DNA of 64,000 nucleotides from Aquilaria yunnanensis. Lineage: Eukaryota; Streptophyta; Magnoliopsida; Malvales; Thymelaeaceae. A program made the translations under genes and the position numbers. Below are positions 56,686 to 64,000 of the stretch, one piece after another. Numbering within the stretch: the first letter of the stretch is position 1; each line of letters opens with the position of its first letter. The notes under the pieces are model-generated. The model saw nothing but the letters and a program-made list of their open reading frames with translations, had not been told where the DNA came from and made no database searches. The DNA is taken from NCBI GenBank assembly GCA_039654915.1, contig CM077596.1, positions 58,752,751-58,816,750 of the forward strand, read 5' to 3'.

Positions 56686-57425
56686 CATCCAAGTGATCAC
56701 ATGATGTTTGGTTTGCTCACCTTACTCCAAGCTACAAGTGCCCCTTTTTTCCCCCACAAGAAGTCCCTACATCTGACCATGATTTCTTTGATATTCTTCC
56801 TATCTAGGCAGCAAGAAAACAAAGGACCAGTACATCTGCACATTTTGTAAAATAAACTGGTCCAATTGAAGTCTCCCAGCATAGGGTAACATCCTCTCTT
56901 ACCTAAGTATCAATCCTCCATGTAATTTTATCTAGTAAGGGTATATAATCCTCCTCTCTCAGTCTAGCAGCCCCTACAGGTATGCCTAGATGCCTAAAGG
57001 GCAGCCTCCCCTCTTGGTAACCTATGATTGCAAGAATTCTTTTCTTTACGTACTCTTTTCTTTTATAAAGCACATTGCAACATGCGATGGGTCTAAAGTC
57101 CCTTCTGTAATAGGGGAAGTGATTTTTGGAATCAAAAGCACTATTTTATGTACCTTAACTCTACTCCCTACTATACCCATAATGTCTACTTTATTTTTCC
57201 TTAAGAACTTTTCTACCTCTACTGGCTTGAGGGCCTTATTACACCCTCTAATATTCCACGTTGCAATAATCATCCCCCTTTCAGAGGCTTTCCCCTTCTC
57301 AGGATTAGGCCCTTGCTTCTATTTTCTCTTTACCAGAACACTCTTCGGCTTATCCCACTTTCCAGCCTTCTCAATAGTAGATATACCTCAATTTTTTTTT
57401 TACCAGTAAACAATATTCGAACTTC
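55740..57425 (-). pseudogene. Internally deleted L1-type LINE, right copy
   Basis: On the minus strand, 57273-57046 encodes the start of an endonuclease domain (MIIATWNIRGCNKALKPVEV, then FLRKNKVDIMGIV-SRVK), the usual start of plant LINE ORF2. From about 57010 the sequence jumps to the C-terminal part of the reverse transcriptase (GYQEGRLPFRHLGIPVGAAR, about 57020-56960), so most of the endonuclease and the polymerase core are missing. 56882-56697 keeps 'FLWGKKGALVAWSKVSKP'. The zinc-binding end and C-terminus run to 56270 (residues 'KPASFIWPALHAF', 'VMYHVWQEKN'). Bases 55760-56240 are the presumed 3' region, T-rich on the plus strand. Several frameshifts; it is dead. Target duplication not found. 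Confidence 0.85.
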
Positions 57426-57810
57426 CACAATCTACCTAGATTCAACCTCCTTCAGACCCTAGAATCAATTTTGCAATCGTGTAGTTAAATTTGAACACAA
57501 TTGTTTCATTTTTATTGTATGTGTACTATTTACATGCATTTGTCCAGTTTTGATTTATGTTCGCCCAGAATTAGTATCATTTTATCTAAATTTATGATAA
57601 ATTAATTTATTTCACTTTAATTATATGTCTAATTGGATTTATCTAGTATTATGTAATCTTTAACTGTTTGTGTTAACATATGGTCGGGTGGATGTGACAT
57701 AAGGGTTTACACGTTTGCTTCACTCCATATAAAACCTCCCTTTTCCTTGACACCCCACCTAGCCTTTAGAAAAATAAAAGTAATAATACAAAAAAGAAGG
57801 ATTCACTTCA
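57426..57810. other. T-rich flank right of the LINE
   Basis: 57440-57620 has irregular words (TTGTTTCATTTTTATTGTATG, CATTTGTCCAGTTTTGATTTATG, ATCATTTTATCTAAATTTATG) similar to the sequence on the other side of the LINE at 56030-56160. The LINE may have landed in a locus of short degenerate repeats. No gene seen. Confidence 0.4.
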
Positions 57811-57883
57811 CATCAAATGAAAAAAGAGCAAATTGCACAAGTAGTCCTATACCTATAATTATTGTAGTAACTATTGTAATAAC

Positions 57884-57940
57884 ATAACAAACCACATCCC
57901 TCTCAATCATTTCCTCGAACACTTTGCGTGCATCGCCTGA
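57884..57940 (-). pseudogene. Possible PPR-protein fragment
   Basis: Within a minus-strand frame (57803-58057) residues 40-58 read SGDARKVFEEMIERDVVCY, which looks like the core of a pentatricopeptide repeat (ARKVFDEM-ERDVV pattern). Only about 19 codons are convincing and the flanking residues are not PPR-like. It lies just inside a block (57811-57867) that recurs at 58880-58935, so a transposon may have carried it. Low confidence. Confidence 0.35.
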
Positions 57941-58386
57941 TAAGTGAAAAAGATCCATTTTCACGCTATTGTTAAAGCCAACCAGCTGATTAATCAAAGA
58001 AAGGGCAAGGTTTTCGGTTTTATTCAACCATGTTATAACATTGCACATGAGAATCATCTCAAAATTACCTATCTACAAGCACGGCTAAAAAAGAAAGAAA
58101 ATTCAAACCATGATTCGAAGATCTTCAATTTGGCTTGTTGGAGGAAAGCTCTTTTTCTTTTTTTCCCTTCTTATAAATCTCTCATACTCTATTATTTTTC
58201 TTTATATTGGTTGTTTTTTTCACAGGACGATTAATTAAGCCAAAATTAATTGATTTCTAATTTTGATTTGCCTGGTTTGTGTAAATCATCACGATCCTTG
58301 TTATTGCCAAATGTTAACACTTTGCTTGGCTAGCCAGCTATCTTTATGGAATACCAGGATGACTTTTTTTCATCTCTTTTCCCCAG

Positions 58387-58449
58387 ATGATTGAGGTTCC
58401 GGTGTCGGCAAAGAGGAAGCTGAATGATGAAAAGTACCGACAAAAGAAG
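58387..58449 (+). pseudogene. Exon-like fragment with splice-site-like borders
   Basis: A 63-bp stretch between TTTTCCCCAG and GTAGAC, coding for 21 residues (MIEVPVSAKRKLNDEKYRQK...). It has a pyrimidine tract and AG before, and GT after, and is less AT-rich than its surroundings, as expected of a plant exon. No neighbouring exon was found. It lies between transposon-like repeats, so it may be a captured exon. The donor gene is not recognised. Confidence 0.35.
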
Positions 58450-58560
58450 GTAGACTGAAAAGAAAAAAGGGAAATGATCTCTCATTACATGTGTTTTCTT
58501 CTTTTGATTGATTATTCTCAGCACTATTTGAAGGTCAATGTTTGAAATGAAGGCCAAGAT

Positions 58561-58782
58561 GCTTAAAATATAGTTGAAACATAAGAAAATATTGCACTGA
58601 CAGGGATGATTTTTCTCGCAACCTTGAAGAGCAAATTGTGGAAATGGTGGTTGGATTGTTAAATAGAGGTGCTTAAAATATAGGTTGAAACATTAAGAAA
58701 ATATTGCACTGACAGGGATGATTTTTCTGGCAAGCTTGAAGAGTAAATTGTGGAAATTGTGGTTTGATTGTTAGATGGAAAA
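58561..58782. repeat. 110-bp tandem duplication
   Basis: 58561-58670 and 58671-58782 are near-identical copies (GCTTAAAATATAG, ATTGCACTGACAGGGATGAT, TGAAGAG-AAATTGTGGAAAT), with about ten differences by eye, two of them single-base insertions. Confidence 0.9.
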
Positions 58783-58888
58783 GTTCTAAGGTAATTAAGG
58801 TTAGGGTCTAAAATATATAATAATAAAATATTAAGGGCTATGAATGCAATTAACCTCAAAAAAAAAAAAAAGATACTTTGCATCAAAT

Positions 58889-59556
58889 AAAAAAGGAGTA
58901 AATTGTACCAATAGCCCTAAACCTATAATTATTGTTATAAATTAGTCCTTAGCCTCCCTTGCATTACATATTGGCCTCAAACCTTTGAAATCTATTGCAT
59001 ATTGGTCTTTACTCTCTAGCCCTGCAAAATTTGCTAACTCTAATGTGACTATAAAATATCAAATTTCTAAATTTTAATTTAAACTATCTAAAAAACATCT
59101 TATAATAAATTCAAACTATGATAAAACCCTATGGGTATATGACCTAAAAACTCGTCTAAAATTTCTTTCTTTCCTGTGTCACTAATTCTTGTTTCTTTAA
59201 GGTAGTAAGTTTTCGCCCTCTGGTACTTTCATTTTTTCCTATCATTATGATCAATAGATAGGTAGTAGAAATGTTTTCAAATATATTTCATCTTTTTTTC
59301 TATAAAAAGAAAAAGAAAAAGAAAAAAATAAAGAAAGAAAAATGGCAGCAAAATAAATAAATAAATAAAATGCAAATAGAGGAAGTCTAGTCCATTTGGA
59401 GTGAAAAAAAAACAAATAAAAAAGCGTAGGGTGCAACCACCGATAGAAAAGTAACGAAGTTTTCATAGTTTTAGGAGTGAAATAGAAAATCGTAAAGTTT
59501 TAGAGCTCAAATATAAAAGTTTACCAAGTTTAGAACTAATTGTGTAGTTTTTCCCT
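58889..59556. mobile_element. Possible small TIR element
   Basis: Left end AAAAAAGGAGTAAATTGTACC then CCCTAAACCTA; the right end in reverse complement starts AGGGAAAAACTACACAATTAG then TTCTAAACTTG. CATCAAAT occurs directly outside both ends (58881-58888 and 59557-59564). TIR similarity is only moderate. The left end with its CATCAAAT is also repeated at 57811-57867, so the octamer may belong to an older repeat and not be a target duplication. Confidence 0.45.
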
Positions 59557-59564
59557 CATCAAAT

Positions 59565-60640
59565 GCATTTCCTGTCACTTCTTAATAGCTAGGTATAACG
59601 GTAAGATGGTATTACAACAATTGCCATAGCTAGAAGATGACTGGTACAACAATTGATAGCTGCGGGATGATTAAGCAACATGGTATTAGTTTTGGGATGA
59701 TGATTGTCATTTACCCGCTATAGTTACTATATATTTGTCCAACTTCATCTTCATTTTGGTACACATGAACTATTTTGGTCCACCATATGATTCTTGATAT
59801 CCAATTTTGCTCTAATGGTAACAAGTAAGGGCGGTAACGAGCCAAGTTGAACATAAATATCTTTGGCTTGAGCTGAGTTCAATATGTTCAAAGGCGGGGT
59901 TGAGCTCAAGCTCACTATAATAAGACTTAAATTTGGTTCAATAAATGTTCAGGCTTTGCTTGATGATTCAATAAGCACAATGCTAAGTTGAAAGGCTTGA
60001 TGCATAGAGCTCGGTTCAAGCTGGATTAGGTATGCTCAAGCTTGAGCTTATTCGAAGATAATTATATTTAGTATTAGTTTATGGTATCAATAGATCACCT
60101 TGGAGGTTGCAGTGACACATTGAGGATGACTCTCTTGTGGTCGCCTTCACCTGTCGTCGGTTGGATTACTTAGCCATCACTTTCACCTGCAGTGTTGGGT
60201 TAGATCTCTTCACCTTCGAATGCTTCACATGCTCCCAGTTTGAACAAACATGGCTGTAACAACACCATTGTTCATTCGTTTTGCACCTTGAATTTTTCCA
60301 GCTACGAAAGGATGATTCTCGCACCATAGCCTTCACCTGCAGCAGCACGCTTTTGTTCTATATTCAAACAAAAAGATTTAATTAGGGTTCTACCTTATTT
60401 GGGATTTGGGATTGTTTTATGTCGCTTTTAACACTTTCGGCCCATGGTTGCCATGTAGGATGCTGAGTTGTAGCTCCGTCTAACTTTGATGGCAATTTCT
60501 AAGAGCAGATTAACATTACAACGTTTCATATAGTACAGGACCATTCGTGCAACAATTAATACTTTTGGGATGAATGTGCAACAAGGGAGATAGTTCTGGG
60601 ACTATCCATGCACTTTACCCAAAACAAAATAAACTAATTT
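59565..60640. other. Spacer with transposon-like fragments
   Basis: 59690-59716 (AGTTTTGGGATGATGATTGTCATTTACCC-like) and 60590-60620 (AGTTCTGGGACTATCCATGCACTTTACCC-like) are similar phrases in the same orientation and resemble ends of Mutator-like MITEs. 59826-60060 is rich in GAGCTCAAGCT-type words typical of hAT subterminal regions, starting at TAAGGGCGGTAACGAGCC. The minus frame 60166-60348 has no known domain. No complete element could be closed with a target duplication. Confidence 0.4.
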
Positions 60641-60949
60641 GATAAAATTAGTAGTTTTTTTGTAAATATATATTTACCAATATAGCCTATAATTTATTTT
60701 CTTCTAAATTGTTAAGGGTGCTGCTGCAGTCAGCAACCCCTAACTACGTCACTAAAGGACATCGACATTGACTGATTGGAAGGGAAAGGGGAAGAACATA
60801 CACTGGTGACTGGTGAGCGATATGTTGGAGATGAGAAGACACGAGACTTGGGGAGTGAGAGTGAGTGATTGGTGAAGGGAGGCTGAATGGATTAGGCTTA
60901 GGTATCTGTAATGTTAAGGGTAAAATAGGTATTTTTTATCTGGCAGGTA

Positions 60950-61134
60950 GAACTGGTTGAAAATGGTGGATTTATTCGTGATAGATACTCCTACCCGCCA
61001 CCCGCTCGCCACTTGCTAGATAGGTACAATTTGCCACACATTTCCACTCTATCACAAGTATTTTTACCCATTTATTGCTAATGAATATTTGCAGGGTTCA
61101 GAATTTGCTCACCGGGCTGCCATCCCTAGGGTTA
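60950..61134. mobile_element. hAT-type terminal fragment
   Basis: Ends, in reverse complement, with TAGGGATGGCAGCCCGGTGAG and has CCTACCCGCCACCCGCTCGCC further in. Both features are frequent in short plant hAT elements. I could not pair it with a left end: the hAT-like start at 59826 has GTAACAAG before it, while GGGTTAGA follows 61134, so there is no shared 8-bp duplication. Confidence 0.4.
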
Positions 61135-61159
61135 GATTTGCAATAGACAGGCATTTTAG

Positions 61160-61320
61160 ATGCGTCAGGTGGTACAGTGGCATGAGATGTAAATAGGAAG
61201 ACGTCCGGGGTTAGACACCATTGAGAGTATAAGGTTTAACCGGTGAAGGCGAAAATGTTCAGCTGCTCAAGCTGCCTTAGTGACAACCGAATTGGCCCTA
61301 AGATTTATTGATTCATTGAT
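61160..61320 (+). repeat. SINE-like sequence with pol III promoter boxes
   Basis: An A-box-like GTGGTACAGTGG (about 61169-61180) is followed 29 bp later by a B-box-like GGTTAGACACC (61209-61219), the arrangement of a tRNA-derived SINE. The body continues with GTTTAACCGGTGAAGGCGAA and CAGCTGCTCAAGCTGCC. It lies 170-330 bp upstream of the DUF4220 gene. It does not fold as a full tRNA gene as far as I can see. Confidence 0.45.
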
Positions 61321-61489
61321 CTATCATGACAGTTCACCACTCTCGCTCACTCTGCTCCGGGTCCGGTACATCGTCTATCCTATACACACATGAATAGCAG
61401 AGTTCAGTCAGCTAAACAGAAGTAACAAGAAAATTTTCGTTTTTCAGAACCTATTTCTTGATTCTTCCGGCAAAGGCGGAGCTACTGAA
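61321..61489 (+). promoter_or_regulatory. Likely promoter and 5' leader of the DUF4220 gene
   Basis: The stretch between the SINE-like sequence and the start codon. A TATA-like CCTATACACA is at about 61379-61388. The leader is A/T- and C-rich, and the ATG at 61490 has context CTGAAATGGG. An ATG at 61458 opens a short overlapping frame that could act as an upstream ORF if transcription starts early. This is inference from position only. Confidence 0.4.
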
Positions 61490-63712
61490 ATGGGATTTTC
61501 CACAGGCTTCACAGATGCTTGGGAGAACTGGAACATCAGAGCAGTCATACTCTTCAGCCTTACGCTTCAGGCTTTCCTGGTTTTCGTTGCACCGAGGCGC
61601 AAATTTACCGGGGCCGTTCAAGGCTTCATCTGGCCCTGCTACCTGCTCGCCAGTTCAGCCGCCAACTATTCCATCGGCCAAATATCCACCCTCCGAAAGA
61701 TCCAAAACGCCGCACCTACTATCTGGCTGAAACTCCAGGAAGTAGCAGCCTTCGACGGCCATCTAGTAGCCTTTTGGGCGCCGTTCGTGCTCTTGCACTT
61801 CGGTGGTCCGGACACCATCACCGCCTTCGCTCTCGAGGACAATGCCCTTTGGGCAAGGTATCTATTCAAGATGTTGTCTCGAGTCATTTCTGTCATCTAC
61901 GTCTTGTTTAAATTGCTCCCCGGTAGCACGGTCTTGATCCCCACAGTCCTAGTACTTCTGGCGGGTATCATCAAGTACTTCGAAAGAATTTGGGCACTGT
62001 ACAATTCGAGTTTGGGCAAGTTCAGAGATTCCATGCTCGAAGAAACCGATCCGGGTCCTGACTACGCCAAGCTTATGGAGGAATACGCTTCCAAGATTGA
62101 CTCCAATCTTCCCACAAGTATCATTTATGTATCCGAGACTGATAAAGAGTTCAAGTCAAGTATTGTTCCAGAGAGGGAAGGTCATCGCTTGGATGAGTCT
62201 GAGGTTGTGCAATATGCTTTCTACTTCTTCAACATCTTCAAGGGACTTCTTGTTGACCGCGCCATCAGCTACCGCGACTGCAACGAGAGCAAGACCTTCT
62301 TCATAGGTGGAGAACAGAGGGATGGATTGGAAGCAGAGGATGCGCTGAGAGTGATTGAGGTGGAATTAAATTTCATTTATGAAGTTTTCTACACCAAGCT
62401 AAGGGCAATTCGGTCTGCGGCCGGATACGTTCTCCGGTTCATTGCATTTGGGTCGATTGTAGGCGCACTCATCCACTTCCATTTCATAGTGAAGAAAGAA
62501 AAATTCTATCATTTAGATAAGATTGTCTGCTATGGCCTGCTACTTGGTGCTGTGGCGCTTGAGGCAGTAGCTCTCTGTATGCTCTTATTTTCCGATTGGA
62601 CATTTGCACAGCTGAAGAAACTTGGTTCGGATTATGGACACCAGAAGTGTTCCAAAGTACAACTGAAACTTCTTTTGGCAGCAATAATCATTTGGTTCCT
62701 CTCCTTTAAGAAGTCCCGGTGGCGCCCCATCCGTGAGAGAGTGTCTATGAACAATACTGAGCATGAGGTGGATTGGACTAAGATGGTGATGCCTTTCCTG
62801 TTTGGCAGATGGTCTGGATCTGTGCCAACATTTAACCTGATACGATACTGCTTGACACGTAATCCAGAGAATCGATATCGGTCCATGAATCAATATCCGT
62901 TCTTCAATGAGGCATTCACAAAGGAGTTATGGGAATTCATCTTTAAAGCGCTTAAAGAGAAATCCCAGGGCGCCGCCGACTTAGAAGCTGCCAAGAGGAT
63001 ATACTCTGCGAGAGGGAATTGGGTACTCACAAGCACGAAATTCAGGGCCGACTACAGCCACCTGATGCATTATGTGATTGATGTTCCATACGACGAGAGC
63101 GTGCTTTTGTGGCACATTGCTACAGAAATTTGCTACAACACCAATACCCACAATGTCACCCCGGAAAACTATCGATATTACAAGTTCAGCAAAATTCTCT
63201 CCGACTACATGTTACTTCTTCTGCTAACTCAGGAGTCGAAAGTGATATCTGACATCTCAGGGATTGGGAGGAGAAGGTTCCGCGACACTTGTGCCGAAGC
63301 CAGAATGTTTTTCCGAAGAAGGCTAGGACCGAAGGGGACCCAAAGATCCTACTGGCGTGTGAAACAGAACCAAATAAAGGAGGCCTGTGAGGAAATCATA
63401 TCTGTCAACACAGATATTGAGCCAAGTGCCGTGAAGGGAGACGAAAGCAAGTCCGTTTTGTTCGAAGCGAGCAGGCTGGCCAAAGCACTCAAAGAGGGCC
63501 GGGAAGATGTGTGGGAGATGGTTAGCAACATTTGGGTGGAACTTTTGGCTTACGCAGCAACTCACTGCGGGCCAACCACGCATGCTCGGCAGGTGAGTAG
63601 GGGAGGGGGCCTGTTTACGTTTGTTTGGTTACTAATGGCTCACTTTGGTATTGGGGAGCAATTCCACTTCAACGTGGAACGTAAGAGAGCAAAATTCATT
63701 GTCCACAAGTGA
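61490..63712 (+). CDS. DUF4220/DUF594 multi-pass membrane protein
   Basis: A 740-codon intronless frame. The family is plant-specific and of unknown biochemical role; members usually have 650-800 residues and often lie in clusters. Residues 1-450 match the DUF4220 layout: a first membrane segment at about 16-34, 'APRRKFTG' at 34-41, 'WPCYLLASSAANYSIGQIS' at 48-66, a conserved 'LLHFGGPDTITAFALEDNALW' region at 101-121, further membrane segments at about 128-162, 315-335, 345-367 and 390-404. The C-terminal DUF594 part spans about 665-725: 'SVLFEASRLAKAL', 'WEMVSNIWVELLAYAATHC', 'HARQVSRGGGLFTFVWLLMAHFG'. The family's usual GGE before the 'LTxVWLLMAH' block is GGG here. The plasma membrane or endomembranes is the likely site; no function should be assumed. 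Frame and length look intact. Confidence 0.93.
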   Translation: MGFSTGFTDAWENWNIRAVILFSLTLQAFLVFVAPRRKFTGAVQGFIWPCYLLASSAANYSIGQISTLRKIQNAAPTIWLKLQEVAAFDGHLVAFWAPFVLLHFGGPDTITAFALEDNALWARYLFKMLSRVISVIYVLFKLLPGSTVLIPTVLVLLAGIIKYFERIWALYNSSLGKFRDSMLEETDPGPDYAKLMEEYASKIDSNLPTSIIYVSETDKEFKSSIVPEREGHRLDESEVVQYAFYFFNIFKGLLVDRAISYRDCNESKTFFIGGEQRDGLEAEDALRVIEVELNFIYEVFYTKLRAIRSAAGYVLRFIAFGSIVGALIHFHFIVKKEKFYHLDKIVCYGLLLGAVALEAVALCMLLFSDWTFAQLKKLGSDYGHQKCSKVQLKLLLAAIIIWFLSFKKSRWRPIRERVSMNNTEHEVDWTKMVMPFLFGRWSGSVPTFNLIRYCLTRNPENRYRSMNQYPFFNEAFTKELWEFIFKALKEKSQGAADLEAAKRIYSARGNWVLTSTKFRADYSHLMHYVIDVPYDESVLLWHIATEICYNTNTHNVTPENYRYYKFSKILSDYMLLLLLTQESKVISDISGIGRRRFRDTCAEARMFFRRRLGPKGTQRSYWRVKQNQIKEACEEIISVNTDIEPSAVKGDESKSVLFEASRLAKALKEGREDVWEMVSNIWVELLAYAATHCGPTTHARQVSRGGGLFTFVWLLMAHFGIGEQFHFNVERKRAKFIVHK

Positions 63713-64000
63713 CACTATTGTTTGCTTGATATTGCAATTTTGCCACCTTGGGGGGTAGTAGTACATTTTGAGAGTAAATTCACCACCCATTGTTAAAATT
63801 GCCTTTATGGAAAACATATAAAAAAAAAGTGAAAAATCCAAGTTTTGATTTCCAATCTTTCTTTACCTAATCCCTAAGCCCTAAGTTTTTAAATCTATTT
63901 TTACTGTCATATTCAATATTTCCAACCCGTAAGCATTATATTCAGTAATTGCTAGTTGTGAATCACTAATGCTTCTCTCCCTTGATTCAATTGTCAATCC
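63713..64000 (+). other. 3' flank of the DUF4220 gene
   Basis: Non-coding. An A-rich stretch, CATATAAAAAAAAAG near 63817-63831, lies about 110 bp after the stop and could be near the poly(A) region; no AATAAA is seen. The minus frame at 63632-63841 overlaps the gene end and is a shadow. Confidence 0.4.

Noticed and set aside
59826..61134. A single hAT element from TAAGGGCGG to CCATCCCTA
   Set aside because: The ends look hAT-like but the flanking octamers differ (GTAACAAG and GGGTTAGA), so they are more likely ends of two different elements.
61169..61219. A tRNA gene upstream of the DUF4220 gene
   Set aside because: A- and B-box-like motifs are present, but I could not draw acceptor and anticodon stems; SINE-derived sequence fits better.
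63590..63610. CAGGTGAGT, a perfect-looking 5' splice site in the DUF4220 gene
   Set aside because: The frame continues through it with clear DUF594 family sequence, so no intron is needed here.

Overview
The window looks like a gene-poor, AT-rich stretch of a eudicot nuclear genome. The evidence is the content: plant Ty1/copia and Ty3/gypsy LTR retrotransposons, a plant L1-type LINE, hAT and Mutator-like DNA transposons, TIR elements of MITE size, and two plant-specific gene families (a resistance-protein relative and a DUF4220/DUF594 membrane protein). I cannot name the species. There are no rRNA, organellar or bacterial features and no CRISPR arrays.

Only two open reading frames look like intact host genes, and both are intronless on the plus strand. 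At 13385-15241 is a 618-aa RPP13-like protein with winged-helix and leucine-rich-repeat parts but no visible nucleotide-binding domain. At 61490-63712 is a 740-aa DUF4220/DUF594 multi-pass membrane protein. Everything else is mobile or repetitive.

Layout. 1-1580 and about 9905-10440 are the two sides of an old Athila-type Ty3/gypsy remnant, split by a full-length Ty1/copia element (1581-9904) with 1417-bp LTRs and a perfect 5-bp target duplication. 10440-13380 is AT-rich spacer with a diverged 297-bp tandem repeat. 16763-18158 is a 1.4-kb non-coding LTR element. 18294-19748 is a long-TIR Mutator-like element. 20911-28510 is a tandem array of six units of about 1.3 kb, followed by an inverted, diverged copy of part of the unit (28806-29254), a small TIR element (29312-29772) and a 97-bp-period degenerate satellite (29820-30660). 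31179-39064 is a decayed Tnt1-like copia element whose 5' LTR is split by a 2.6-kb solo LTR (31615-34217).

The most informative part is 40144-57425. A segment of about 2.8 kb that includes the 3' end of a LINE was duplicated in tandem. The left copy was then split twice: by a Mutator-like element (41680-45374, 9-bp target duplication) and by a hAT element (45690-52859, 8-bp target duplication). Each of these carries its own nested solo LTR (41894-44403 and 46418-50392), each with a 5-bp target duplication. The right copy keeps both empty sites, so the order of events can be read from the sequence. Removing the two insertions leaves about 2.85 kb in the left copy against 2.80 kb in the right copy, which supports the reconstruction.

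I found no gene system that is clearly new. The unusual items are the resistance-type gene without an NB-ARC domain, the 1.3-kb TE-derived satellite, the palindrome-rich solo LTR, and gene-like fragments inside the Mutator-like element and near 57.9-58.5 kb. Identities and boundaries were judged by eye.
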